Of a stretch of 64,000 bases of DNA, positions 52,455 through 63,642 are shown in pieces. This stretch comes from Clostridium gasigenes (GTDB lineage Bacteria > Bacillota > Clostridia > Clostridiales > Clostridiaceae). Position 1 is the first letter of the stretch. Each line of letters opens with the position of its first letter. The stretch covers positions 103,287-167,286 of the forward strand of contig NZ_FNJM01000007.1 of NCBI RefSeq assembly GCF_900104115.1. Reading direction: 5' to 3'. The notes below the pieces were generated by a model. The model was not told the DNA's origin and ran no database searches. It was given only the letters and a program-made list of their open reading frames with translations. The translations under genes and the position numbers were made by a program.

Positions 52455-53708
52455 ATGAAAAAAGTTTTAACAACAATTTTAGCTGCTGCAGTATTATGTG
52501 GCTGTTTAGCAGGGTGTTCTAGTAAAAAATCGGATAAGGTAGTAAAAGTATTTCAGCTAAAGGTTGAAATAAATGATGCGCTTTTAGATCTTGCAAAGAA
52601 GTATGAAGAGGAAACTGGAGTAAAGGTTGAAATAACATCTGTTGGTGGTGGTGCTGATTATGGTGCAGCATTAAAGGCTGAATTCCAAAAAGGCACAGAA
52701 CCAGATATATTTATGATACAAGGTGTTGGTGATCTTGGAGTATGGCAACATAAGGTAGATGATTTATCTAAAGAAGCTTGGGTTAGTAATGCAGTTAAAG
52801 GAACTTTAGATACAGTAACTAAAGATGGCGCAATATATGGTATGCCAGCGGCAACTGAAGGATATGGGTTGATATACAATAAGAGTATATTAGATAAAGC
52901 TGGAGTAGATCCGTCTACAATAGATACATTTGACAAATTAAAAGCCGCTTTTGCAACTATTGATGGTAAAAAAGCTGAACTCGGACTAGATAATGTTTTA
53001 TCATATACAACTAAGGAAACTTGGGTTACAGGAAATCACACATTTAACATGGCACTTGCAACACAAGAAAATCCACAACAATTTATGAAAGATTTTGTTG
53101 ATGGAAAGGCTGATATAGTAAATAATAAAATATTTAAAGACTGGAGTAATTTAGTTGAATTACTTTGCACTAACAGCGGTGGAGCAGCATTAGATACTAT
53201 AGATTATAGTAATCAAGTTGGTAACTTTGCTCTAGGAAAAACTGCATTCTTACATCAAGGAAACTGGGTAGCTGGAGATTTAGCTAAGTTAGATATAGAT
53301 TTCGAAATGGGATTTGTTCCATTAGCTATTAATAACGATACAAAGGTAAGTGGAAGTATTCCAGTAGGTGTTCCAATGTACTGGACAGTTAATAAAGATT
53401 CTAAAGCAAATGCTGAAGCAAAAGAATTCTTAAATTGGATGGTAAGTAGTGAAACAGGTCAAAAATCTTTAGTTAATGATATGAAGATGATACCTGCATT
53501 TACTAATTTTAAAGTTCAAACAACTGATACATTAGCAAAATCAATAACTGAGTTTAATAAAGCAGAGAAAACACTTCCTTGGACATTTACTAATTTACCA
53601 GATGGATTTAGTATGGAAAAAGTAGGACCAATATTCTCTAAATTTGCTAAGGGTGAAATAGATAAAGAAGTAATGTTAAAAGAAATTCAAGCAACTACAG
53701 CAAAATAA
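52455..53708 (+). CDS. Second sugar ABC transporter binding lipoprotein
   Basis: 417 residues. A lipoprotein signal ends in lipobox LAGC (about residue 21) and is followed by a family 1 solute-binding domain (YEEETGVKVEITSVGGGADY, GTEPDIFMIQGVGDLG, GMPAATEGYGLIYNKSILDKAG, AFLHQGNWVAGDL, PVGVPMYWTVNKDS). It is only distantly similar to the first binding protein at 41161 and closer to general oligosaccharide-binding types. GGGAGGGG sets the ATG; a frame starting 15 bases earlier overlaps that ribosome site. It begins an operon with two permeases and a second malQ, so an alpha-glucan or related oligosaccharide is likely. Confidence 0.9.
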   Translation: MKKVLTTILAAAVLCGCLAGCSSKKSDKVVKVFQLKVEINDALLDLAKKYEEETGVKVEITSVGGGADYGAALKAEFQKGTEPDIFMIQGVGDLGVWQHKVDDLSKEAWVSNAVKGTLDTVTKDGAIYGMPAATEGYGLIYNKSILDKAGVDPSTIDTFDKLKAAFATIDGKKAELGLDNVLSYTTKETWVTGNHTFNMALATQENPQQFMKDFVDGKADIVNNKIFKDWSNLVELLCTNSGGAALDTIDYSNQVGNFALGKTAFLHQGNWVAGDLAKLDIDFEMGFVPLAINNDTKVSGSIPVGVPMYWTVNKDSKANAEAKEFLNWMVSSETGQKSLVNDMKMIPAFTNFKVQTTDTLAKSITEFNKAEKTLPWTFTNLPDGFSMEKVGPIFSKFAKGEIDKEVMLKEIQATTAK

Positions 53709-53714
53709 TAATGA

Positions 53715-53761
53715 AAAATATTACACCCCTGGGGTGTAATATTTTAGGGGTGTAATATTTT
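53715..53761 (+). terminator. Hairpin with two alternative right arms after the second binding-protein gene
   Basis: The left arm AAAATATTACACCCCT (53715-53730) can pair with GGGGTGTAATATTTT (53731-53745) or, over a full 16 bp, with AGGGGTGTAATATTTT (53746-53761). The right arm is duplicated in tandem. Both versions end in TTTT, so partial termination between binding protein and permeases is expected. Confidence 0.8.
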
Positions 53762-53809
53762 CCATTGTATAGAGATTAAGATTTTAGATTAGGGAAGAGA
53801 GGTGTGGAT

Positions 53810-54676
53810 ATGAATAATAAAACCAAAGAAAGAAAAGATTTTTGGATTTTTGTTATGCCTTGCTTATTTGCTTTAACAGTGGTAGTTATAATACCTTTTC
53901 TAATAGGAATATATTATACTTTTACTAATTGGAATGGAGCAAATCCAGAATATAATTTTGTAGGCATATCAAATTATATGGGATTAATTAAAGATAAACA
54001 ATTTTTATATGCTTTTAAAATAACTTGTATTTATACAATTGCTAGTGTAGTTACAATAAATATCATTGGATTTGTACTAGCTTATATTGTTACTAGAAAT
54101 CTAAAGACTAAGAATTTCCTAAGAACAGGATTTTTCATGCCAAATTTAATTGGTGGACTTATACTAGGCTTTATATGGCAATTTTTATTTAACTCTGTGT
54201 TTACATCTATTGGTGAAAATGTGGGGTCAAAGATTCTATCAACATCAATGCTTCAAGAAAGTAATACCGCTATGATTGCAATGCTTATAGTATCAGCTTG
54301 GCAATATGCAGGGTATATAATGGTCATATACATTGCAGCACTTGAAAATGTGCCTAGTGATTTACTAGAAGCAGCAGCTATAGATGGGGCAACGCAATCT
54401 CAATCATTTAAAAATATAACAATACCAATGGTTATGCCAGCTATAACTATATGTTTGTTTTTAACAATAGCTAATGCATTTAAAACTTTTGATCTGAATT
54501 TTTCACTAACACCATTAAAAACTACAGAAATGATTTCCTTAAATATTTATAAAGAAGCATTTGTTTCTAATAATATGGGTATTGGCCAAGCTAAGGCTAT
54601 TATATTCTTTATATTTGTAACAGCAGTTTCTCTAATTCAAGTTTATATTACTAAGAATAAGGAGGTTGAAATGTAG
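53810..54676 (+). CDS. Sugar ABC transporter permease (MalF/UgpA type)
   Basis: 288 residues with six transmembrane helices, of the normal compact size in contrast to the extended MalF at 43016. FWIFVMPCLFALTVVVIIPF, LRTGFFMPNLIGGLILGF and the EAA loop DLLEAAAIDGATQSQSFKNITIPM are characteristic. GTG at 53804 is an alternative start, but the ATG at 53810 fits AGAGGTG better. Its stop codon overlaps the next start (TAGTG), so the two permeases are co-translated. No ATPase gene accompanies them. Confidence 0.92.
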   Translation: MNNKTKERKDFWIFVMPCLFALTVVVIIPFLIGIYYTFTNWNGANPEYNFVGISNYMGLIKDKQFLYAFKITCIYTIASVVTINIIGFVLAYIVTRNLKTKNFLRTGFFMPNLIGGLILGFIWQFLFNSVFTSIGENVGSKILSTSMLQESNTAMIAMLIVSAWQYAGYIMVIYIAALENVPSDLLEAAAIDGATQSQSFKNITIPMVMPAITICLFLTIANAFKTFDLNFSLTPLKTTEMISLNIYKEAFVSNNMGIGQAKAIIFFIFVTAVSLIQVYITKNKEVEM

Positions 54677-55590
54677 TGGGTGAATATAAGATTAATAATG
54701 TTATAGAAGTAGATAAAAAGTCAAAAAAAAAGAAAAAATTAAAGACTTTAACAAGTTATAATTTTAAAACAGGGATTCTAGAAGCTTGTACTTGGATATT
54801 TTTAATATTATATTTAACACCATTTTATTTAATAGCTATAAATTCATTAAAGACAAGAAGAGAAATATTTAAGAATACAACTGGATTTCCAGAAGCTTTA
54901 GAAGGCCAAAATTATCTCCAAGCTATAGATAAAATGAATATAGGAAGTGCATTTTTCAATTCAGTAATAATTATAGTATGTAGTGTAGGTTTAATAGTAT
55001 TCTTTTCTTCAATGGCAGCTTGGGTTTTAGCTAGGGATAAATCCAAAAAGAGTAAAATAATATTTTATACATTTGTGGCAGCTACTATAATACCATTTCA
55101 ATCAGTTATGCTTCCGTTAATTAAATTAATGGGGAAAATGAATATAGAAGCTATAAATTTTAATATGCTAGGAACCAGATATGGATTAATTTTTATGTAT
55201 ATAGGATTTGGATCCAGTATGAGTATTTTTTTATACCACGGATTTATAAAATCAATTCCAAAAGATATAGAAGAGGCAGCTATAATAGATGGATGTACAA
55301 AATTTCAAGTTTATAGAAAAATAATTTTTCCATTATTAAAACCAATAACAGTTACAGTTACAGTTTTAAATGGAATATGGATATGGAATGATTTCTTATT
55401 ACCATTCCTTACTATAAACGGAAAAATAAATACTATTCCTCTTGCTATGAATAACTTCTTTGGGGCTTTTTCAAAACAATGGGAGCTTGCAATGGCAGGA
55501 ATAGTTTTATCTATTATACCTATGATAATATTCTATTTCTTTGTACAAAAATATATAATAAAAGGAATTACACAAGGGTCAGTAAAATAA
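54676..55590 (+). CDS. Sugar ABC transporter permease (MalG/UgpE type)
   Basis: 304 residues. A basic cytoplasmic tail (KKSKKKKKLK) precedes six transmembrane helices, with the EAA loop DIEEAAIIDGCTKFQVYRKIIFPLLKP and the C-terminus FVQKYIIKGITQGSVK typical of this group. It starts at GTG overlapping the stop of the previous permease by one base, after AGGAGG. With the preceding gene it forms the membrane channel of the second importer. Confidence 0.92.
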   Translation: MGEYKINNVIEVDKKSKKKKKLKTLTSYNFKTGILEACTWIFLILYLTPFYLIAINSLKTRREIFKNTTGFPEALEGQNYLQAIDKMNIGSAFFNSVIIIVCSVGLIVFFSSMAAWVLARDKSKKSKIIFYTFVAATIIPFQSVMLPLIKLMGKMNIEAINFNMLGTRYGLIFMYIGFGSSMSIFLYHGFIKSIPKDIEEAAIIDGCTKFQVYRKIIFPLLKPITVTVTVLNGIWIWNDFLLPFLTINGKINTIPLAMNNFFGAFSKQWELAMAGIVLSIIPMIIFYFFVQKYIIKGITQGSVK

Positions 55591-55653
55591 TAACTAATTA
55601 TATATCGGGATAAAGCATCTTTTGAAAAAATATTACTAAGAGGAGATGGAAAC

Positions 55654-57135
55654 ATGTTTGAAAGAAGTAGTGGAATACTAATGCATATATCTTCTTTGCC
55701 AAATAGATTCGGAATAGGTTCAGTTGGGAAAGATGCATATGAATTTGTAGATTTTCTAAAAAAATCAGGACAAAAATATTGGCAAATACTTCCTGTTGGG
55801 CACACTAGTTATGGGGATTCACCATATCAATGCTTTTCAGCTTTTGCAGGAAATTATAATTTTATAGATTTTAGCATTTTAGAAGACGAGGGACTATTAA
55901 AAGAAGAAGATTATGTAGGATTAAGTTTTGGACAAGATAATAATAAGGTGGATTATAAAACTATTTTCATAACAAGAGAACTTGTATTACGAAAGGCATT
56001 TAATAGATTTGAAAAAAATATACCAGCCGATTTTAATATATTTATAAATGAAAATAAATTTTGGTTAAAAGATTATAGTCTTTATATGGCTGTAAAGAAA
56101 CATTTTAATTTGGAAACCTTTCATAATTGGGATGATGATATAAGGCTTAGAGAAGAAAGTGCAGTGAAAAGATATGAGGAAAGTCTTAAAGAAGATATTA
56201 AATATTGGAACTTTATTCAGTATAAATTCTTTGAACAGTGGAAAAAGTTAAAAGCATATGCTAATAAAAATGGAGTGTATATAATAGGGGATATTCCTAT
56301 ATATGTTGCAAGTGATAGTAGTGATATTTGGTGCAATCCAGAAATGTTTGAGGTAGATGAAAATATTATTCCTACAGTAGTTTCAGGATGTCCACCAGAT
56401 GCTTTTGCATTAACAGGGCAGTTATGGGGAAATCCAATATATGATTGGGCTGAAATGGAAAGGCAAAATTATAAATGGTGGATATTAAGAATTAAAGAAA
56501 GTTTTAAACTTTATGATGTAGTAAGAATTGATCATTTTAGAGGGTTTGAATCATATTGGGAAGTTCCAGGTAAGGATTTAACAGCAGAAAATGGTAGATG
56601 GGTTTTAGGACCAGGAGCTAAACTATTTAATGCCATTAAAAATGAATTAGGTGATTTAAATATTATAGCTGAAGATTTAGGATATTTAACTAAAGAAGTT
56701 ATAGATTTTAGAGAAGCCACAGGATATCCAGGTATGAAAGTATTGCAGTTTGGATTTAATGGTGAAGGAAAAGGATATCTTCCACATAATTATCCAGTAA
56801 AATCAGTAGCTTATACAGGAACCCATGATAATGATACATTTAGAGGTTGGGCAGAAACTACAGGTGAAAAATCAGATTTAGAAGATGCAATAGAGTATTT
56901 TAAAATAACAGAAGAAGAAGGATATAACTGGGGATTTATTAGAGGGATATGGAGTGCTGTTAGCTATTTAGCAATTGCACCTATGCAGGATTTTTTAAAC
57001 TTAGGAAATGGATCAAGAATGAACCTGCCGTCAACAATAGGTGGTAACTGGCAGTGGAGAGTTAAAGAAAGTGACTTAACAGATAAACTTGCAGAAAAAA
57101 TTTGTAAATTAACAAAGACATATGACAGAGTTTAA
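55654..57135 (+). CDS. malQ: 4-alpha-glucanotransferase (amylomaltase), second copy
   Basis: 493 residues, GH77, very similar along its whole length to the protein at 48321. It has SSGILMHISSLPNRFGIGSVG, WQILPVGHTSYGDSPYQC, VRIDHFRGFESYWEVP, IIAEDLGYLTKEV and YTGTHDNDTFRGW. All three catalytic carboxylates are present, so both copies should be active. AAGAGGAG precedes the ATG. It closes the second transporter operon, which gives each importer its own glucanotransferase. It was probably produced by duplication followed by divergence. Confidence 0.95.
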   Translation: MFERSSGILMHISSLPNRFGIGSVGKDAYEFVDFLKKSGQKYWQILPVGHTSYGDSPYQCFSAFAGNYNFIDFSILEDEGLLKEEDYVGLSFGQDNNKVDYKTIFITRELVLRKAFNRFEKNIPADFNIFINENKFWLKDYSLYMAVKKHFNLETFHNWDDDIRLREESAVKRYEESLKEDIKYWNFIQYKFFEQWKKLKAYANKNGVYIIGDIPIYVASDSSDIWCNPEMFEVDENIIPTVVSGCPPDAFALTGQLWGNPIYDWAEMERQNYKWWILRIKESFKLYDVVRIDHFRGFESYWEVPGKDLTAENGRWVLGPGAKLFNAIKNELGDLNIIAEDLGYLTKEVIDFREATGYPGMKVLQFGFNGEGKGYLPHNYPVKSVAYTGTHDNDTFRGWAETTGEKSDLEDAIEYFKITEEEGYNWGFIRGIWSAVSYLAIAPMQDFLNLGNGSRMNLPSTIGGNWQWRVKESDLTDKLAEKICKLTKTYDRV

Positions 57136-57141
57136 TATGTT

Positions 57142-57182
57142 AAAAAATAGCTTAACCATAATTTATGGTTAAGCTATTTTTT
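57142..57182 (+). terminator. Terminator after the second malQ
   Basis: AAAAAATAGCTTAACCATAA pairs with TTATGGTTAAGCTATTTTTT; the right arm ends in the T tract. It closes the sugar island. Confidence 0.92.
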
Positions 57183-57459
57183 GTGGATAATAATATTTTC
57201 TGTAAGGAATTCTTAAGAAAATTGGTAGTAGTTTCTTAATTTGATTTGGTTATTCTATTAATAGAAGTTAATTAAGTCATCTAAAAGTAAATAAAAATTA
57301 TCAAATTATTTAAAATAGGGGGATGAGATAACAGGGTAATTTAAACTAAGAAAATGGTGTATTTAGAGCTTAATTTAGCGGATAAGGAATATATTACTAA
57401 AAAAATAGCTTATATGATAAAATACTAGTATAAACAATAGGTGATCAGGGGGAGTTAAG
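57183..57459. other. Upstream region of the two-component operon
   Basis: No gene is supported. TTCTTAA occurs twice about 20 bases apart (57208 and 57233), a spacing compatible with direct-repeat binding by an OmpR-type regulator, but this is weak evidence in AT-rich DNA. Confidence 0.3.
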
Positions 57460-58149
57460 ATGATTAACATTTTAGTAGTAGATGACGACAGGGAAATTAC
57501 AGAGGCTATTGAAATATATTTATTAAATGAAGGATATAATGTTTTTAGAGCTTTTGATGGGATACAAGCTTTAAATGTTATAAGAAGTGAAGAAATACAT
57601 TTAATAATAATGGATATTATGATGCCGAATCTTGACGGGACAAGAGCAACTATAGAAATACGTAAAGAGAAACAAATTCCAATAATAATGCTTTCAGCAA
57701 AATCAGAGGACTCAGATAAAATTTTAGGATTAAACCTTGGAGCGGATGATTATATTACAAAACCATTTAATCCATTAGAACTTATAGCAAGAGTTAAATC
57801 ACAATTAAGAAGATATACTACATTTTCTACTATAACAAAAGTAGATAAAAATATAATTATAGTAGGTGGATTACAACTTAATAAAGCTGGAAAAGAAGTA
57901 TTTGTAGATGGAAAACAAGTTAAATTAACAGCTTTAGAACTTAAAATATTAACGTTATTAATGGATAACATAGGAAGAGTTTTTTCAATAGAAGAAATTT
58001 ATGAAAGAGTGTGGAAAGAAGTTGCATATAACGTTGATACAGTAACAGTTCATATAAGAAGAATAAGAGAGAAAATAGAAATAAATCCAAAGGAACCTAA
58101 ATATTTAAAGGTGGTGTGGGGCATTGGGTATAAAATTGAAAAACAGTAA
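57460..58149 (+). CDS. Response regulator, OmpR/PhoB family
   Basis: 229 residues. The receiver domain (about 1-120) has the acidic pair VVDDD, phospho-acceptor Asp in LIIMDIMMPNLDG (about residue 52), the Ser/Thr switch MLSAKSEDSD and Lys in GADDYITKPFNP. The C-terminal winged helix (about 130-229) has LTALELKILTLLMDNIGRVFS and VDTVTVHIRRIREKIE. The closest general resemblance is to VanR-like regulators. GGGGGAG precedes the ATG. The 3' end overlaps the kinase gene by 26 bases. The stimulus is unknown. Confidence 0.93.
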   Translation: MINILVVDDDREITEAIEIYLLNEGYNVFRAFDGIQALNVIRSEEIHLIIMDIMMPNLDGTRATIEIRKEKQIPIIMLSAKSEDSDKILGLNLGADDYITKPFNPLELIARVKSQLRRYTTFSTITKVDKNIIIVGGLQLNKAGKEVFVDGKQVKLTALELKILTLLMDNIGRVFSIEEIYERVWKEVAYNVDTVTVHIRRIREKIEINPKEPKYLKVVWGIGYKIEKQ

Positions 58150-60307
58150 GGTATTTAGAATAGTAAATATTATTATTTTAATAACTATGATTATTATATT
58201 GCCAATAAAAGTTGCAAATATAATTAAATATAAGGATTACTCAAAGAATATATATAATCTGAAGCTAATATCCGATTATATATTAGACTTTGATAGTCAA
58301 GCTTGTAATATGCTAGAACGTTATACTGACTTACAGGGAAATCCAACAGAAGAATATTTACAGCGTGATATATCAATGATGAAGTCAGACGATGAAAGTG
58401 CATTTAAGTATAGGAAGGATCATATAGAAAGTGAGCAAGATGGAGGAGCTGAAAAAGCAAGCAAGGAAAAAATAGATATGTTACTAGAAGAAGTTAAAAA
58501 AGAAATTATTAGATCAGATGAAAAATTAAGAGCGGATGCTATTAGTAGTATCAAAAATAGTTTTAAAGATTTTAAAAAGGATCTTATTATAAATAATGTT
58601 AATATTGAATTTTATTTTGAGAATAATGAAAATGGAAATGTAATAACTAATGTCCCTGGAGTAACAGCTGATGATTTTGATATTGATAATAATAATGACT
58701 ATGAAATTTTAGAATTAAGCAACAATAATAATAAAAATATAAACGATAATAAGAATACAGAAAATTTGTATAATATTAGATTAGATATATCAAAAAACAC
58801 ACAAGATGATAGTGGGTACAATAGGTACTATAGAATACCTAAAAAATTATTGCCTGGAGATTGGATATATGATATTCAAGCAAGAGAAGATAAAAGTAAA
58901 GAGGATTTTAATCGAAATAGAATAATGTCAGTAGGTATAGGAGTAGTGCTTCTGTTATCATTAATATTAGCTTTAAAAAATAAAAGGAAAGCTAATAATG
59001 GGTTTTTTTATATGTTTCAAAAGATAATACCAATAGAAATTAAAATTATCAGTCCTATTTTAGCAATAGTAAATGGTTATATGATGACTATCTATGTTCT
59101 TTTTGGAAGAAAAATAGATATAGCTAGTTTAATGGTTCAAGCAATTTTATTAATTATAAGTTATTTATTCATAAGTAACCTTATAGCAAATGGAACCTCT
59201 AAAATTGATTATGAAAATATGAAGAAGAGAAGCATTATATATAATATAAAAGTATTAACAATAAAGTTTATAGATTCATTAAAAGAAAGCTTTTCAATAA
59301 ACTCTACTACAATTAGATTAGGGATATTTATAGTAATGACAGTATTAGCTTACATAGGGGCTATGTTTTTACATAGGTATAGTCAATATGAATACTATTG
59401 GTATGAGAAGTATGTTGTTGCTTACGAAATACTATATCAAATAATTATAATTATATATGTTTTTAATTTTTCTAAAAGATTGAATTTGTTGAAACTTAAT
59501 ACGGATAAAATAGTAGAAGGAAATTATGATGTGGAAATTGAAGTTAAAGGTCCTAGAATAGTTAAGGAAATTGCAGCTAATATTAAAAATATAGAATCTG
59601 GATTTAGCAAGGCTGTTGATGATGGGATTAAAAGTGAAAAGTTAAAGGGTGAACTTATAACAAATGTTTCTCATGATTTAAAAACACCATTAACTTCAAT
59701 TATAAGTTATGTTGATTTATTGAAAAATGAAAATTTAAAGGAAGTGGATAGAATAAAATACATTAATGTGTTAGATAGAAAAGCTCAAAGATTAAAAGTG
59801 TTAATTGAAGATCTTTTTGAAGCATCCAAAGCAGCTAGTGGAAGTATTGAACTACAAAAAGAGAATATAGATGTGACTTCACTTCTTAGGCAAACTCTTG
59901 GAGAGTTTCAAGAAAAAATTTCAGCATCTTCTTTAGAGTTTATAAATAAGTGGCCAGAAGAAAAGGCAGAATTATATTTAGATGGCAAAAAGACTTGGAG
60001 AGTATTTGAAAACTTAATTTCAAATATAATAAAATACTCAATGAAAAACTCAAGAGTCTATATAGATGTAATTAAAAATATCGATAATGTACAAATAGTA
60101 ATGAAAAATATATCAGCATATCAATTAGATTTCACAGAAGAAGAGGTTATTGAAAGATTTAAAAGAGGAGATAAATCAAGAAATACAGAAGGGTCAGGGC
60201 TTGGGCTTTCAATAGCTAAAAGTTTAACTAATTTGCAAGGTGGTACTTTAAAAATAGAAATAGATGGAGATTTATTCAAGGTAATATTAACTTTTCCATC
60301 AAAGTAA
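58124..60307 (+). CDS. Sensor histidine kinase with multi-pass membrane region
   Basis: 727 residues. One N-terminal transmembrane helix (about 11-33), an extracellular region of about 230 residues with an Asn/Asp-rich stretch (DIDNNNDYE, NNNNKNINDN), then about five more transmembrane helices (270-460). A HAMP-like linker, the dimerisation helix with phospho-acceptor His in NVSHDLKTPLTSII (about residue 520) and an ATPase domain follow (N-box FENLISNIIKY, G-box EGSGLGLSIAKSL). The start is probably TTG at 58124, inside the regulator gene; a second TTG is 12 bases on. The layout resembles VanS-like kinases of clostridia with extra membrane helices. The ligand is unknown. Confidence 0.88.
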   Translation: MGIKLKNSKVFRIVNIIILITMIIILPIKVANIIKYKDYSKNIYNLKLISDYILDFDSQACNMLERYTDLQGNPTEEYLQRDISMMKSDDESAFKYRKDHIESEQDGGAEKASKEKIDMLLEEVKKEIIRSDEKLRADAISSIKNSFKDFKKDLIINNVNIEFYFENNENGNVITNVPGVTADDFDIDNNNDYEILELSNNNNKNINDNKNTENLYNIRLDISKNTQDDSGYNRYYRIPKKLLPGDWIYDIQAREDKSKEDFNRNRIMSVGIGVVLLLSLILALKNKRKANNGFFYMFQKIIPIEIKIISPILAIVNGYMMTIYVLFGRKIDIASLMVQAILLIISYLFISNLIANGTSKIDYENMKKRSIIYNIKVLTIKFIDSLKESFSINSTTIRLGIFIVMTVLAYIGAMFLHRYSQYEYYWYEKYVVAYEILYQIIIIIYVFNFSKRLNLLKLNTDKIVEGNYDVEIEVKGPRIVKEIAANIKNIESGFSKAVDDGIKSEKLKGELITNVSHDLKTPLTSIISYVDLLKNENLKEVDRIKYINVLDRKAQRLKVLIEDLFEASKAASGSIELQKENIDVTSLLRQTLGEFQEKISASSLEFINKWPEEKAELYLDGKKTWRVFENLISNIIKYSMKNSRVYIDVIKNIDNVQIVMKNISAYQLDFTEEEVIERFKRGDKSRNTEGSGLGLSIAKSLTNLQGGTLKIEIDGDLFKVILTFPSK

Positions 60308-60327
60308 TTAATATTTTAGAGAAAGAA

Positions 60328-60370
60328 AAAAGGATGTTACAAAAGCAAAGCTTTAGTAACATCCTCTTTA
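60328..60370. terminator. Bidirectional terminator between the kinase and fba
   Basis: AGGATGTTAC pairs with GTAACATCCT and an inner AAAGC/GCTTT stem continues it. It has A-rich and T-rich flanks and separates convergent genes. Confidence 0.9.
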
Positions 60371-60388
60371 AATTAAGTATTAAATGAA

Positions 60389-61252
60389 TTAGGCTTGGTT
60401 AGTTGAACCAAATAAGTCCATTTTTTCCTTAACTGTAGCCTTTATAGCTTCAAATCCAGGTCCTAATAATTTTCTAGGATCGAATCCTTTGCCTTGTAAG
60501 TCTTTACCAGATTCTATATACTTTCTAGTTGCAGCTGCAAATGTTAATTGACATTCAGTGTTAACATTTATTTTTGAAACTCCAAGTGATATAGCTTCTT
60601 TAATCATAGCGTCTGGAATTCCAGTACCACCATGTAATACTAGTGGCATATCTCCACAAAGTTTATTGATTTCTGCTAATGCATCCATGCTTAATCCAGC
60701 CCAGTTTGCTGGGTATTGTCCATGGATATTTCCGATACCAGCAGCTAAAATAGTAACTCCTAAATCAGCTATTGATTTACATTCCTTAGGATCTGCGATT
60801 TCTCCAGCTCCAACAACTCCATCTTCTTCTCCGCCGATTGATCCAACTTCTGCTTCTAATGAAACTCCTTTAGCAGCAGTAAGCTTAACCATTTCAGTAG
60901 TTTTTTCTATATTTTCTGCTATTGCATAGTGTGAACCATCAAACATGATTGATGGGAAACCAGCTGCCATAGCTTCTTTAGCGCCTTCATAGCTACCGTG
61001 ATCTAAGTGTAATGAAACTGGAACTGTAATGTTTAATGACTCCATCATTCCGTTAACCATTGCAACTATAGTTTTGTAACCAGTCATATATTTAGCAGCA
61101 CCTTCTGATACTCCTAATATTACTGGTGAATTGTTTTCTTGAGCAGTTAATAAAACCGCTTTAGTCCACTCTAGGTTGTTGATGTTGAATTGACCAACAG
61201 CATACTTACCTTCTCTTGCTTTGTATAACATTTCTTTTACTGAAACTAACAT
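60389..61252 (-). CDS. fba: Class II fructose-1,6-bisphosphate aldolase
   Basis: 287 residues. Zinc-dependent cleavage of fructose 1,6-bisphosphate in glycolysis. VGQFNINNLEWTKAVL, the zinc-binding VSLHLDHGSYE (about 80-90), GFPSIMFDGSHY, the second His in GIGNIHGQYP and LVLHGGTGIPD are all intact. GGAGG lies before the ATG on the minus strand. It is a single gene with terminators on its 3' side. Confidence 0.97.
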   Translation of the reverse strand: MLVSVKEMLYKAREGKYAVGQFNINNLEWTKAVLLTAQENNSPVILGVSEGAAKYMTGYKTIVAMVNGMMESLNITVPVSLHLDHGSYEGAKEAMAAGFPSIMFDGSHYAIAENIEKTTEMVKLTAAKGVSLEAEVGSIGGEEDGVVGAGEIADPKECKSIADLGVTILAAGIGNIHGQYPANWAGLSMDALAEINKLCGDMPLVLHGGTGIPDAMIKEAISLGVSKINVNTECQLTFAAATRKYIESGKDLQGKGFDPRKLLGPGFEAIKATVKEKMDLFGSTNQA

Positions 61253-61459
61253 GGTAATACCTCCGTTAATTTAAAATTTTATTATGATTATGTAACAAAA
61301 TAAATATTTTGTATATTTATTTCTTACTGATAATTATTATACCCTAAAATACCTACAATGAAAACAAAAAAACATAATTCATATTTTTTTGTTTCTTAAA
61401 TTTTAATATAAAAGATGTAGATATAGGGGGGCTAGTTAAAAATATAACAAGATATATTT

Positions 61460-63127
<1,668 letters not shown>

Positions 63128-63133
63128 AGTAAT

Positions 63134-63301
63134 TACCCCCTAAAATACAATGGGGGGCTTATATGTATAAACACATAAAATATATATTAGCACACTTGGT
63201 TTTAAAAATCTAGTGTATTTTTGTGGTATTTTAAAATAGTTAATAAAATAACATAGTCGTATTAATGTAGGAATTAAATTTTACATTAATACGATTTTTT
63301 T
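63134..63301 (+). ncRNA. Candidate small RNA (about 170 nt) between pyrG and the sigma-factor remnant
   Basis: It is delimited by the consensus promoter at 63099-63127 and an intrinsic terminator at 63257-63301. Near the 5' end ACCCCCTA and GGGGGG can pair (63135-63157). The only ORF is a 16-codon one at 63163-63213 (MYKHIKYILAHLVLKI) behind GGGGGG, so it may instead encode a micro-peptide. It does not resemble 6S, T-box or riboswitch families that I know. Confidence 0.45.
63257..63301 (+). terminator. Terminator of the candidate small RNA
   Basis: TCGTATTAATGTA pairs perfectly with TACATTAATACGA (13 bp, 12-nt loop) and is followed by TTTTTTT. Confidence 0.9.
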
Positions 63302-63441
63302 ATATTTAATATAAACTAAGAAATTATATGTAAAATAAATGTAGGTTTTACATAATTGATAGATTGTTTTTTGAAAGTGCCTAATGAAAAAATGAACCAA
63401 GTATAAACATATGACCATAATTAAGTGAAGGGGGCGATAAG

Positions 63442-63558
63442 GTGGAGATTGGGGGTATAGAAAATCTTATAGATAAATATGGTGATTATATTTATGGATT
63501 TTGTAGAAAACTTGCAATAAACCCCAGATTTAATTGTAAATATGAAAGAAAATTTTGA
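63442..63558 (+). pseudogene. Truncated ECF-type RNA polymerase sigma factor
   Basis: A GTG start after AAGGGGGCGATAAG opens a 38-codon frame reading MEIGGIENLIDKYGDYIYGF and then CRKLAI. This is the N-terminal region 2 start of clostridial ECF sigma factors (usually LIDKYGDYIYGFCRKL followed by ADDLYQ). After about 27 residues the similarity ends and a stop follows. A second short frame at 63575-63622 (MKVKTPIIIALNIEA) could be what is left of a partner gene. The IS element begins 85 bases after the sigma frame ends, so deletion linked to the insertion is likely. Confidence 0.6.
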
Positions 63559-63642
63559 ATAAAAATAGAAGACTATGAAAGTGAAAACTCCTATAATTAT
63601 AGCTTTAAACATAGAAGCCTAGGGTACCCTTAATTAGTGATA

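Noticed and set aside
63421..63612. Minus-strand 63-codon frame under the sigma remnant
   Set aside because: Low-complexity Phe/Ile/Tyr translation with no ribosome site; the plus strand shows clear ECF similarity.
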